In this document: positions 45,487 to 57,689 of the stretch, piece after piece
How the letters are laid out: every line of letters begins with the position of its first letter
Numbering within the stretch: position 1 is the first letter of the stretch
Assembly (NCBI GenBank): GCA_029531795.1
Contig: JAPEIS010000004.1
Coordinates: forward strand, 1,240,001 to 1,304,000
DNA: 64,000 nt
From: Sclerotinia nivalis
Taxonomy: Eukaryota; Ascomycota; Leotiomycetes; Helotiales; Sclerotiniaceae
Direction: 5' to 3'
Translations under genes and position numbers: made by a program
The notes under the pieces: model-generated
Databases searched by the model: none
What the model saw: only the letters and a program-made list of their open reading frames with translations
What the model was told of the DNA's origin: nothing

Positions 45487-47530
45487 ATGCTCTCTTCAGG
45501 TGCGCCGAGTACTTTAGCAAAAGAGGACCGAATTCTGCTAGAATTTAAAAGAGATATGGTTTTCCAGTACAGGATGATGGGAAGAGACCTCCCGACTTCG
45601 GATATCAATGACCCGGAGTTCGAAAAACTGCTATTCAACCAAGATTCTGACACGTTACAAAAAGACATAATCTTCTATATTCAATAGTACCAAGAAGATT
45701 GACGGACACGGGACCTAGGATAGGCGGTGCAGCCCAGCGTAGAACGCAGCTCGAAAAATGGATCTTAGAGAAACGAGATACCCCCTTTTCACGAAAAAAT
45801 TCAATCGTGAAATCACAAAAGGAATTCATCATGCAGCAAGAGAGTTATGGGGAGGAAGGATTTTGGGGGCAGCAAATGTGACCAAAGTAGACTTTGATCG
45901 CTTTGAACTGAAGCAACTACTTGACTGGCAATCAATAAATGCTATTTCGCGTGAAGTGAGTGAACAACATGAACTAGCATGGTGTTTGGGATGCGTATGT
46001 GGAATCAGACAGGGCTCGCTCGCTGAGGTTGCTACCAGGAAAGGACGGTACTTAAGGTGGCAAGATATTGTGATCACCCGCGCTAGTAGGTCATACGATG
46101 GTAGAGTTATTATTGAAGGTATTATGGGTGAACATATTCATATTATGATAACTAGAGAGCTAAGTTCTATGGAAGCAGAGATCCTATATAGGGTATCTGC
46201 TGACTAATCTAAAAGAGCATTCAACAGTTATTTAACCAGGAGTCGTATGTAGGAAAATTCAATATGATGGTCACATTTCCATATCTCAAAACCAATAGTG
46301 AAGAGGATGTCTGAACCGGAAAAGAGGCCAGTCTTCATTGTTGCACTCCCTGGTGGAAGGGGAGTTGATCCAACTGGACGCCCGCTTTCTTCGGATGGAT
46401 TGGGTGCTTTTTCAAGAGAAGGGCCATATCAGCCGGGTATCCGGAGACCGTGTCTATGTATGCATAGTGCCGCGGTCTTGCCACGCTTGTGAACCGCGCA
46501 ACCAATACGCAAACTGTCAGAGCCATTTTAGCACACAAGCCAGATTCTACTATTTTTGAGGGACACTACAATGATCCGACTGTCTCTGTCGAGCTGCTGG
46601 CAGTCGCATATACGGAAAAGCAAAAACCCATTGAAAATGAAGCGCATCCTGCTCCATATCGGATCCAGTATTCTTGGACACCTGCTGAAGAAGAAAAGTT
46701 CTTACGAGCCATCATTGATCAGGACCCAGCATATAAATCGGCCAAAGATGCTGGAGAGCGCAAACGAGCAGCTAAAAATGCTCGGTATAGGGGACGGCTT
46801 TCAATGCGCGAACAACAACGGGCAGTGCAACAGATGTTTTGACTTCGCAAGAATATGAAGCACGCATTCACGATCTACGACAGAATTCTTCTCTATACAA
46901 CGAGCTTCTCGCCCGAGCCACTAAAATAGCGGATTCTGAAATCGGAGATGACTTGGAGGATGATATAGAGGACGTTGACACGTATGAAGATTTAGGCGAA
47001 TAATTAGGTGTAGCATTTGGAGATGAAGAAGTTGAGGATGCTTCCCAACCCACATCTAAAGCACCAGTGCAAAAGCGTGGTACGACCATGCTCGAAACTG
47101 AATCAGCAACAAATAACAAAGGTCTTCAGTGTGCCACTGTGAACATCGATAAAACGCCAAAAGAGCCTGTTATTGCGGTCACATACGCGCTGACAGTGAG
47201 AATATTTCTCGAATGGTTAATGGAAACGGAAGAACAGTCTCATCCCTTAGAAATTGGAACACAAGCTGAGAAATAATAAACGTGTCGTTTGTGCGAAATT
47301 GATGATACTACTACAGATATTCAAAAAGAGAAATTATGGGATTGACGGTCCAGATTGAGCAAACACCAAGGATCTTTATTCCACAGTGAAAATTGGCGTT
47401 GGATCAGGAAAATAAAGCTGCTTTATCCGGATGGTAAACTGGTTAAATGTCCATACAAAGATTGTCCAAAAGGATTTTATGAGTATGCGGATCACTACGG
47501 TTTGAAGCTTCACATCATATCTACTGCGCG
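45487..47530 (+). pseudogene. DUF3435/FluG-like, tyrosine-recombinase-type protein with C2H2 fingers (decayed)
   Basis: Pieces in changing frames keep the order expected for this fungal family: an N-terminal part (45487-45687), HELAWCLGCVCGIRQGSLAE and RYLRWQDIVITR (45960-46080), then VNRATNTQTVRAILAHKPDS and FEGHYNDPTVSVELLAVAY (46485-46610). These resemble the C-terminal R..H-x-x-R..Y part of tyrosine recombinases. An acidic linker follows, then a C2H2-type Cys/His region (CRLCEIDD, later CPYKDCPKGFYEYADHYGLKLH, 47285-47515). Several stops and frameshifts inactivate it. Related proteins include Crypton/Starship-type recombinases, but C2H2-bearing DUF3435 copies are common and not all mobile. 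Confidence 0.6.
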
Positions 47531-48199
47531 TTCTTGGTGATGACAGTGCTCATGCGCGATTGATTCGAAGAAATGGATGTTTGGAGCCGGAATTCTACGG
47601 AGAAGAAACACCAAAAAGAACTAGAAAGTGAAAATCGGACAGTACAGAATCAGAGCCGGAACGTGGCGGATGCACAGTTTTAAATAAGCCGAAGATATTA
47701 GAGGAAAAGAATGGAATACCAAATATCTTCGGAGGGCCAGTTCCAATTACAAAATCGGTAATAGCAGCAAGTCGCCCTTCGGGTAAACCCCCGAGAAGCT
47801 ACATGGATGGTCCCAAGGTCGACCACAATACATGGCTCGTCGCGCAACGAGGGAGTCCGTTGATAAGATTTGAAGCCCAAGATCATCAGTTCGGGTAGTG
47901 GCCTAAGTTGTAAGAGCAGAGGTGATGGAGAATAGGGCACGATTTTTATATGAGCACGGATAGAGCACGCTCCAACCTTATGTTTGCTAGCATTCGCGAG
48001 CTCCGATTTAAGATAGCTTCTTACCATAGTATATTTATTACCATTACATTCAAAAGTTCAGTTATTTATCATTATACATCACTGTCATGATGCAAAGAGT
48101 AAATCTCAAAAACAATTGTTTCTGAATTCACGGGAGGAAAGTTACTCCATTTTACCTGATTTACCAGTCATCCTACCAATAGTGTATCACCACTGTAAG
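47531..48199. other. Spacer after the recombinase-like relic
   Basis: A minus-strand open stretch (47698-48027) has no recognisable domain, and the plus frame continues a few dozen codons from the relic. I do not call a gene. Confidence 0.4.
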
Positions 48200-49011
48200 A
48201 TCTGGGATTTTAAGTCCGTACCACACTTCTACTCCCAAAACGAAGCAGCCCATAGCGAGCACGACCTCAACACCGCAACTCGCCTACAACAGCTCTCTCT
48301 CTCAAAAGTCACATACGCAAGATGCAGATTGGATTAGAGTCATCGCTGATGAATATGAAATAAACGGCTCTCCTGACCTCCCGTGGGCAGCAGGCATAGT
48401 AGCCTATCGACAATGTTATCACAACTGCTCTGCATTAAAATGGGCAGCTTTCAGAAAAGAATTCGACGCATTGATGATGAAGCAGTGGCAACAAGCCCCC
48501 GAGAAAGGAGGCGATTCAAGAGGAATGATGGATAGATGGAAAGTATTTTGGAGGGAGGACGAGGGATTGGAGGATCTGAGTATGGATGAGCTAAGAGAGT
48601 TTGTTACCCACCTGCTTTGAGAACCGACCCGAGAACAGATTTGCTGAAATGATTTAGGAGGTTTACCGCGCGGATAGAGGATCATGGTGAGAATACTAGT
48701 AACCAGTTCTTTGTGGTGGTCAATGATGAAGTTGTTGATTCGACGTTGGAGGGCCCTGCGAAAGGAAAAATTCCATTTGTGTATGCAACTGATCCGAGTT
48801 ATGAGGTTGAAAAGGAAGGGGAAGAGGAAAAAGAAGATGACGATGACTACAAGGGACAATTAAAAGTTGCTGTTGAATTGTTACCAAGTTTCTGGTGTGA
48901 AGCTGGACCGGATGATGGGAGAGCGATGGAAAAGTTTCGTCCATGCGATGGCATTTCGACGCGGATATTTAACACAGGTCTCCTGAATCGAATAGGGAGT
49001 ACGTGTTTTTA
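48200..49011 (+). pseudogene. Hypothetical fungal gene, probably broken
   Basis: Two coding-like segments lie in different frames. The first, about 48200-48620, contains QDADWIRVIADEYEINGSP, LPWAAGIVAYRQCYHNCSAL and a charged C-terminal part. The second, about 48660-49011, contains NQFFVVVNDEVVDSTLEGPA and KIPFVYATDPSYEVEKEGEE, then an acidic run and LKVAVELLPSFWCEAG. No intron with good borders joins them, and a TGA and TAG lie between, so I treat it as a decayed gene. The family is not recognised. Confidence 0.45.
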
Positions 49012-49122
49012 GATGGTCTACATATTTACGACACGCCAACGCAATATGATTCACCACGGCACAGGTTTTGACAATTCGACAGAATAGCTGGATTCCAGGC
49101 ATAAAACTGTGCGAAAGAGATA

Positions 49123-49860
49123 TCAAATGCGGGTGTGATAGAGTCGCATCCGTCCCCCGCCTTTGGTGATGTAATATTGGTTGCACGAGGAGACCATACC
49201 GGTTTGTATGGGTGCCGTAGCTGGAGGATTTGTTGTCGATGTCATTGTGATTGACATGCTGGTGGTCGGTACAGATACACAGTAAGCATCTCCGATGATA
49301 AGAAGAGAGCAATCGCTCTCAATTGCGGGGTTCCATGCGAACAGTTGAGCAAATGTGATGCCGTATAAATCTCGGATGCTGGAACAGGAGTCTCCTGCTA
49401 CTGCGGTGTGCAATTTCAGACAGCCGGGGAGCATCCCTGATTGTGTAGGAGCTGCGGCTGCTGTTGTGGTTGTTGGGTTACCAACCCCAACACAAACTGA
49501 TCTATACTTCCAAAAGTTGAGATCCGCGAATAAGCCCGAGCAATCGGATTCCACCCAGGAATTGAGAGCAAATAACTCGGTAACCGTAATGTTGTATGAG
49601 CTAGCAAACTCATCATATAGGACATCTAGAGAGATGAAGTCAGGAATTGACTTGGATATGTGCTGGATAATACATACAGTTGACATCACCCTCCGTATAC
49701 ACTTGCAAATTTATTACAGTTAGAAGCAGTCTCAGCTGGGACGTCTTCTTGAACGAAGGGATCTCCGACAGAAGTCGCCGATGCAGTGGTAGCTGTAATT
49801 GATGTCAACGGGGGCGATGGTTCTTAGGCTGAGGAGTCAGTACCCTATGATGGGCTCGGA
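49123..49860 (-). pseudogene. LysM-domain protein (decayed)
   Basis: Minus translation shows at least two LysM modules: one degraded, with YNITVTELFALNSWVESDC, and one better kept, with GDSCSSIRDLYGITFAQLFAWN and SDCSLLIIGDAYCVSV. They are joined by Thr/Ala/Pro-rich linkers (PTTTTAAAAPTQ). Upstream, PAETASNCNKF starts a further module that meets a TGA. A third module begins at SSCNQYYITKGG and runs out of frame near 49145. LysM proteins are secreted and bind chitin or related glycans; fungal effectors of this class hide chitin from hosts. No signal peptide or full gene remains. Confidence 0.68.
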
Positions 49861-50287
49861 TGTGGTGTTTTGCTTTGCCATGTGGATGCAGATGATATGG
49901 CTGCTGCGGCCAATACTTCTATTTCGAATGCGACTCACGTATCTGCAAATACGATGACTATTGATATCTACAACCTTTATTTTAATTTCATCGTGACACA
50001 TATTTACCGCAATTTATATTGAAGTTTGAAAGATTCAGATTATCAATTAACACATTCGGGCGAAACAGAGGTAATATAAAAGCTTGATTAGCATATGTAC
50101 TATTTAAAACTATAATGGATATTCTGCTGAACCTGATAGAGAAATGAATGAGTGAACGATAAGACCCAATCCATTTCAACGCTCTGGATTCCCCTTGGCC
50201 AATCAGCCTGCAATTAAAGTTAATAAATTATAAATTCTCCTTCCACTTGCCCATTCTCCCACTCCAAGTCGCACCTCATCCCAACCC
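49861..50287. other. Spacer at the compartment boundary
   Basis: There is no gene here. It separates the repeat-rich part from the gene block that starts at 50288. Confidence 0.45.
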
Positions 50288-52643
50288 TCACTTCATATCA
50301 AATATCCTCCACAAACCGGCAATCGGATTAATAGTCGCCTGTCGATATAAATCCTTCTTAAAAATATCCTCTCCCAACTTCAAATGTTGATAATTTTTGA
50401 TTTGCCACGATTTCACAGCCATCATTCCCTCCAATGCTTCTGGCGAATTATCCCCAAGCAAAACCCTTCTTTCTTCTTCCGCTTTTGCTTGCTGTTGCAT
50501 TTTCATTTGCATTTGTTGCCAGCTATCATAGTATGTTTGATCATAATTGATATTGGCGTATAAAATGTCTAGAGCAAAGTCTTGTGGTGTGGGTGTCGCG
50601 AGTCCATAGGAAAATTGGTTGTGGGAGGACGGATCCAGAGCGTATCCGGTGCTGTATTGTGCGTTTATGTGTTGATTCCCGCCAAAAGGATCATATGTGT
50701 TGTTGTTGTTTAGTGTCTGGAAGCTCGTGTCCATTCCGATATCCTGATTCCAACAACTTAATTCCAGTGGGTTGACATTCTTCGTATTCGCTCTCAAAAC
50801 CTCCAACATCATCCCATATCCTCCATGCCTTATTTCAGTTATCCTCTGTTGCCATGACGTACCCCATATTCTCTCTTTATAGGGTGATGGAATGGCTACC
50901 ATCATATCTATAAACACGACTGCTGATATTGCAAGTGAACATGCGGAGAGGAATGAAGGTAGCCAATCACGGCGAGATCGAAAGTCTGAGGGAGCGAGCG
51001 CGAGTGCCTGATATTCTTTGAAGGCTCTGCGCATCGTACTACGTGTAGTGCGAATTTTTTCGAGGAGGCTGAGGACTGGAATGGGTGGTGCGGGCACAGT
51101 AGTTGTGATAAAGCATTTGTATAGTTCGCAGCATTCGATCAAGATTCTGCAAGAGGCTTCAAGAGATTTGTTCTGTGTACAATTGTATCAGAAACGACGC
51201 TTTTGGTAACTTTCTACAAACAATTTCCGTATGATGAACAAAAGTACTCACGGGTTGGAGAATAGATTCTTGGTATGTTTGAGCTATGGCCATTAGATCT
51301 GAGTATTTTTCGTCGAAAACACCAGTTGAACGAGCCTGTTCTTGTGCTAACACGAAATGATCTCTAAAGACGACATTGTCAAAATCGTGATCGAAGGCTT
51401 TTTCGGCCCTCTCAGCCGAGAACATGCGCCAGGTTTTGGTCTTCAGTGTATCTCGAGGGATAGCGCGGAGGTTTTCTTCCATATGTGCTAAGGCATGATT
51501 AGGTTCTGCATATATTAAAAATGAATGAAAGGAAAGCCGAACATGGTAGAAGATATAAGACCAAGCTTTCTAAATTTTCCGTTCTCGTTCCTTGGGTACT
51601 TGGAGCAACATTGAAGTTTGATACTCGGATACAAGAATCACAGAATCCTGATATTAAGTGCTATTGTGTGGTAAAGTCAGTTGTCGGTTCATAATAGGGA
51701 TTCCTTCTCTATCGATAAATAATGAATTGCAAAAGAGATATAATATACATTAGAATTGTATTTCCGGCATCTCCAACAAAGCGAAGCATCACTTTCCCAC
51801 CATTCGGAGCCAAATGGAGGGTGTGAGTGAGGATCAGGGGTTTGTTGACGTCGACGTTTGGCTTTTGCAGTCCTTCTAGGGCGTGATAGATGAGGCTCAG
51901 GAGATGGGGAAGGGCTGAAAGCCTGTTTCCGTTTTTCTTTGGAGGACGAGACAAGTGGCACAGGACCTATTGCAATTTCTAATGGTTCCGAAAATACATC
52001 AACATTCCCATAAAGAAATGGGTTCTTTACATCTGCGGTAGTAGTGGGGTGTTTGGCAGGAGGTTGATAAGGAATTGATCTTCATAAAGATGTTAGCCAG
52101 CATCTATCTACTTGTATAAGAAGATACTGACTGTGCATGTTGAATTTGTTGATGAGAATAGTGGTAATCTTCGGGACCTTGTCGAAGAGGTAACACATCA
52201 TAAGGCGGGGATTGCTGAGCGAGCCTCGATTGTGTATTATTAGATTGATGAGAAACATGTCCTTGTGCAGGTACCGGGGCTAAGTATTTAAGAGCTTCTG
52301 GTAGCTGTTTGGGATTCGACTTTTTACTTATGTGAGCAGCTTGGTCAAGTGCATGTGGACCATCCAATAAATCGAGTAGAGATTCTTCTGTCACGGAGGA
52401 TCGTTCTAAACTATTAGGGTCACGAGATGCTCTGGATGTATCGGATCCATACTGGTATCCCAAGTTCTCCTCTGGTAATGGAGCCATGTACCCGAAGTTA
52501 GGATCGTTGTACCCATCATCGAAGGTCCATAGCTCGGTCGTGTTAATGATATCTTGTTGGGCCGGGCCTTGAAATTCTGAAGCATACCCGTAAGCCTCGG
52601 ACCGGCCTTGTTGTTGCTGTTGTTGTTGGCTTCTTTCATTCAT
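50288..52643 (-). CDS. Putative transcription factor (fungal Cys-type finger near N-third)
   Basis: Exon 1 is 52643-52132: a Gln run, MAPLPEENLGYQYG, Gln/Ser-rich and acidic (DLLDGPHALD). A 52 bp intron (52131-52080) follows. Exon 2 has a basic NLS-like part (SRPRRTAKAKRRRQQ) and then CWRCRK, which looks like the first half of a fungal zinc cluster. The next junctions (51790-51510) are unclear and should carry the remaining cysteines. A long exon (about 51506-51252) includes MEENLRAIPRDTLKTKTWRM. A further intron (about 51251-51173) precedes the last exon, which has ITEIRHGGYGMMLEVLRANT and ends at 50288. The composition fits a nuclear regulator. It has no obvious lesions. Exact exon structure in the middle is uncertain. 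Confidence 0.6.
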
Positions 52644-54025
52644 ACTTTGAACCCAATCTTGGTTTCGGTTTGATCAGAATGCTACCAGAGAACCGGGTCA
52701 TGGTTTGTTTTAATTATTTAAAGTGATGGGTTTGTGGATCAACTTGGCGATCAGGCGGAAAATCATCAAGTCCGGTCCAATTTCCGTTGGTACGGATTAC
52801 ACAAAAAATAAACGGTAGGCGTACTCCACAGTTCGGAGACTTAGTCACACGTTTGATATCGCTTCAGGGGTTCGATGGTATTTTATTGCTGCTATGTATT
52901 GAGTCGATAAGTACCGAACGTGACCTCTATAAGCTGGTACAAGGAACATTCGCGATAGATAATAGAATCTTTCTTGATTGATGGTTATATACAATTACCA
53001 TGGTATCAATGTATTACTTCAATAAATGTTACACTAGTAAACAGCAACATCCGGAGCTTGCATTTGAAGCTTATATTCTGCATCTGGCCAGGACTTGTCA
53101 GCAGTGGCTTCTACCGAATACTTTTTATTAGCTTCGGCAGAGCTAGGAAAAGGAAAGGAAAAGTTTAAGAAAAACTAGAGAAAAGCGAACGCACTCCGAA
53201 TCCTTGGCATGCTCCTTCCTAGTGACTGTTAGTGTTCCTTATGCCGCGTTTGGTTCCACTCCCTCAGCTTGAATATCTTCTTTAGAAGAATGACAATTAC
53301 CCCGGCTACTTACGTTTCCTTATGAATTTGGCAAATCATCTTTCAAAAAATATCTGGCCAATTCAATATCAATACCTAAGTTGCCAGCTCTCATATTACT
53401 GAGGATTGATGCACGAGATGGAAGATTTTTACCCCTTCATCAAAAAGCACTGATCATTAACGAAGCGACCGTGTGCAACAACATCAACAAGTTGTCTTGA
53501 GATTTGCTGTTGAGATCTCAAGAATCGATAATACCATCTAATATGGAACAAGTCCAAAATGAAGTTATTAGACACGATAAGGTGCTCTTTTTAAACTCAA
53601 AATTCGAGCAATCACCTCGGATGAGTGCGCTTCCTTCTTTCAACTTTACGCGGTTCCGCTCCAGCCTCTAGAATTCTTGAGACATTTTTCACGGACTGAT
53701 GGATCTATTGTTGTTTTCAATGTCTCAGTAACGTTGATTATTTCCCCATAAACACAATCTTCAAATGCGATAATTATCCTACAGGAGTAAGGTACGTGTG
53801 CACCTACCCCTCACTCATTCGGTATATGATTTTCCGGCAAGCCTCCATTTTCGCATTTAACGTCATCATTGAGCAACGTCGGCTTCCTATAAAACAAAAT
53901 GAAAGTTTTCTTTGATCAAAGATTTACAACCTGAATAGGATTCAGTTGCAACCGATTTCTCCTAGATCTCTTATCTTTGTGATTTAATATTCACGAAGCT
54001 GCTTTTCGGTAATATCCACGCAATC
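52644..54025. other. Divergent intergenic region
   Basis: About 1.4 kb lie between the regulator (minus) and the MFS gene (plus), so both promoters should lie here. Short ORFs at 52787-53168 have no recognisable content. No operator could be assigned. Confidence 0.5.
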
Positions 54026-55549
54026 ATGGATGAAGGGGAATGGCCATCGCAGTCCGATCAATCTACCAGGACAACAGATACCGAATTGCAAGTCCTCATC
54101 TTTCAACCCGATGACCCTTCTGACCCTCGAAACTTTTCTTTCTGGAGAAAATGGAGTATTGTGGGTATCATTACACTTATCGATTTGACAGTATCTTGGG
54201 GAGCATCAGGATACTCACCCGCCCAGGAAAAATTGACCGAGTCATTTAATGTCAGTTCTGAAGTTGGAGTACTGGGTCTCTCACTTTACATTCTCGGATT
54301 AGCATTGGGGCCGATGACATTAGCACCATTATCTGAATATTATGGAAGGACTTACTTATACATAATTCCTTATGGGACATTCCTGCTATTTTTGCTTGGG
54401 ACAGCACTCGTACAGAATATTGAAGGATTTCTCGTTTTAAGGTTCTTGTCAGGTCTCTTCGCCAGTGTAACGATTGCCAATTTTGGTGGAACGATAGCCG
54501 ATCTCTGGCCAAGGGATCAAATAGGACCAGCTATGAGTATATTTCTCTGGGCCGCTGTCTGTGGAAGTCCTTCTGGATATTTCTTGATGTCGTTCGTTGC
54601 AGAAACACGTGGTTGGCGTGAGGTATTCTGGGCTTTACTTGGCATCTGTGGTGGATTTTGGTCAATACTTGTAGTGGTACTTTTGGTCTTTAAGAATGAG
54701 ACGAGACGTTCAGTGATATTGCGAAGGCGTGCAAGCCGGGCAAATAAGGCTGCAGGAAGGATAATTGCCACGGTACCCACGGAAATGCAAAGTAAATCGC
54801 TGGGACAACTATTCAAAGATACGCTTTCTCGACCATTCCGTTTCCTTGGGACCGAGCCCGTTATCATTTTTGCAGCACTTTACAACGGGTTCCTTTATGG
54901 TCTTTCGTTCCTCTTCAACAGTGCTTTCAACTTGGTATTTGGCAAGATGGGATATGGCTTCGAGACAATCGGCGTCGGTCTTTGCTTCCTTGGAATTATG
55001 ATTGGCATCAGTTTGGGACCATTTATCAATATATGGCAGGAAAACCACTATCAAAAACGAATTCGTGTAGCTGGAATAAGGGAAGTGCAATCTGAAGAGA
55101 CGCTTGACCCTGAAAGATTCAAGAATATACCAGAAGCACGAGTCCAGTTGGGTAAAATTGCGGCTATTCTACTACCAATCAGTCTCTTCTGGTTCGCATG
55201 GACTTCACCACCTCAATATCATATTCATTGGATTGTGCCCATACTTGCTACGACTCTATTTGGGTATTCGTTTTACACACTTATTTTGATGACATATTTG
55301 TATGTCGAGGATAGCTATATGGTATTTTCGGCTAGTGCATTGGCTGGCGTGGGCTTGATACGAAATTTGGCGGGAGCGGGATTTCCTCTATTTGGGAAAC
55401 AAATGTTTGTAAATGTGGGATATAATTGGGCAGGAACAATATTGGCATGTTTGGCAGTATTACTGGTTCCTATTCCTTTTATATTAGAGAGATATGGTCC
55501 GAGACTTAGGGCGAGGAGTTTGTTTGCGAGACAACATATGGATGATTGA
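54026..55549 (+). CDS. MFS transporter, DHA1-type (drug/polyamine H+ antiporter family)
   Basis: This intact single-exon gene encodes 507 aa. A hydrophilic N-terminus (about 42 residues, DDPSDPRNFSFWRKW) leads to about 12 hydrophobic segments with a central cytoplasmic loop (about residues 225-270, basic RRRASRANKAAGR). The sequence APLSEYYGRTYLY matches the family's loop 2-3 signature, and SPSGYFLMSFVAETRGWREVFW that of TM5-6. The family exports drugs, polyamines or secondary metabolites at the plasma membrane using the proton gradient. The substrate cannot be told from sequence. It faces away from the putative regulator at 50-52.6 kb, an arrangement often seen for a transporter and its controller, but that link is inference. 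Confidence 0.88.
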   Translation: MDEGEWPSQSDQSTRTTDTELQVLIFQPDDPSDPRNFSFWRKWSIVGIITLIDLTVSWGASGYSPAQEKLTESFNVSSEVGVLGLSLYILGLALGPMTLAPLSEYYGRTYLYIIPYGTFLLFLLGTALVQNIEGFLVLRFLSGLFASVTIANFGGTIADLWPRDQIGPAMSIFLWAAVCGSPSGYFLMSFVAETRGWREVFWALLGICGGFWSILVVVLLVFKNETRRSVILRRRASRANKAAGRIIATVPTEMQSKSLGQLFKDTLSRPFRFLGTEPVIIFAALYNGFLYGLSFLFNSAFNLVFGKMGYGFETIGVGLCFLGIMIGISLGPFINIWQENHYQKRIRVAGIREVQSEETLDPERFKNIPEARVQLGKIAAILLPISLFWFAWTSPPQYHIHWIVPILATTLFGYSFYTLILMTYLYVEDSYMVFSASALAGVGLIRNLAGAGFPLFGKQMFVNVGYNWAGTILACLAVLLVPIPFILERYGPRLRARSLFARQHMDD

Positions 55550-57689
55550 TTGAGTTTATGATAATGATAAGGATATACTCGTAGAAGATATATATAGATG
55601 TTTAACGATCCCTTGGCGTTGTGTCATTCTTTCAAGTTCGGTATGGAGCTTTAAAGCATGTGTTTAATTCATCTTGTCCGCGTAAGAAAATGGCCAGCAT
55701 ACTATTCCTTGCATAATAATCATGTACCTTCACAATTCCACGTGCTTCAATGGTCTCGGAGAATGGAAGAGTACATCACAGGAATTACAATTAGCACTCA
55801 ATACACCATTTCGCTGCTCCTTGTAGGCACGGAATTGACATCTGGTATCAAATTATTCGATCATTCTTATTGAACCGTCAGAAGGTCCCAGAAAATATGT
55901 CGCTAAAATACATTTTGCTTCATTATCTACATCAGCTAGTAGATTGGAAACTGGATGAAACTTAGCAAGAAATTTACCTGCCCATGAAATGGAAACTTAC
56001 CAAGTCCCACAGCTCTTTCATGAGATCTCAGCGTTGCTTGCAGAAATGAACTTATTTTTTCCCATCTGTTTGAGACCAAGAACCTTAGGAGTTAATCTAC
56101 TTTTGTTTCAGGAAGGTAGAAGTGATCTTTTCAATGGATTATTTAGATGATCCATATAAGCGAAGTATTTGATTACCTAGTTTGCGTTTCGAGTAGATAT
56201 TGAAACAGGAGTATGCCGCTGCTGCGAGACCTTAATAAGCACAGCTAGTCATACTTCATCGCAGACCGTCAGTGCAAAAGAGAAAATGAATTCATAGTTT
56301 TCTACTTGATGGGCTAGTTGTCCGATCAGGGATTTGGCTCGAGGGAGGCGAAAGAAGGAAGAGCGGTTAAAATGATACTCAAGGAAGGAGAGTTGGCGAT
56401 AGGAACCAAAATACTGTTCTTGACCGTGTAGTTATTACATAGTACTCGTTGTGAAAATACTTTCGTCGATTAAGGAAGATAATTTCCAAGACTAATCTAA
56501 CCGGGAGTGTAAATGATGTAGACTATATCAATTAATGAATAGCAACCACGAGTCCCAGCACCTCAAGAAATCAACATCTAATCCACGCAAAAACTTCACT
56601 TTAGACGTCATGTCAAAAACTCCTCACCTCGTTAGTAGCTAATAGAGCTTGTAATACCAATCCCCATCAACATCTAATTCACCAGTATAAAATCATCATT
56701 AAAATTAATATTCAATATTTATCAATCGTAACAACTTCGTTAAATTTCTACACGTATTTTAAAGACTTCTCATATACCATACTTTCCAATACCTGACAAC
56801 ATCTTTACATCACTTCTTGCCACAATATTCCGCTATCTAGTCTCCGTACCAGGTATCGCTAAGGGGAATCTAATACAATACCCTCAATGTTTGTTATTTG
56901 TTATTTGTGATAGTAAGCATATTAACCTCGAGGGGCAGAATAATAGAGAATCTTCATCTAGGATTAAAATACCTTGTGATTGTAGCTATAAATAAATTTA
57001 AATTGAAGGTGGGAGAATGAGAAAGGGGGGTGGAGGGGGGGGAGACTAGATAATATCATCATTATTAATATTACCAACTAAAATTCAAGTAATGATATAA
57101 GGACCTATTATACAGCGGAGTATGTACAACCGATGAATTCTTATATCTAAAATCAGACTAATAACTAGGTAACTAACTAAATGAATTCGGTCAAACAATT
57201 AGATGAATCGCTCATCTGTACCATTAACATACAATATTCGCATAGCTAGCTTGTAGACCACACGAATCTCCAAGGTACGAATGTACAAGATTATAGTTAT
57301 GGCAGAACTAGTATTCCGCATTGTCAGTGAATAATTAGATCTTCGGATTGGCTTCATTGAAAACCTAGGGACCTTTCGATTCTCTGACCTTGTAGAAGAC
57401 TACAACTGTACGCCCCTCCATACATAATTTTGACTTCAAAACCACCAACTATCTACCTCATCTCCTCCACCTCCTCCATCCCATTTAAAAACTTCCCAAA
57501 AATGAATATTCAATCATCCATCAACCTCTACAACAATTTCCCTTCTCAAAATATACAATCAGCAACCTCCTCATCCTTATATTCCTCCTAGTACGTTCCT
57601 TACATCACTAACTCCAACCCATTAACCCAATCCATTCAATCCTAACAATCCACCCAGTACCTCACCACCACCAGAATCCACACCCTTTA
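55550..57689. other. Long intergenic region
   Basis: These 2.1 kb have no supported gene. There is a G run near 57027-57043 and C/T-rich sequence at 57440-57640 next to the P450 relic. No RNA gene was recognised by eye. Confidence 0.45.
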
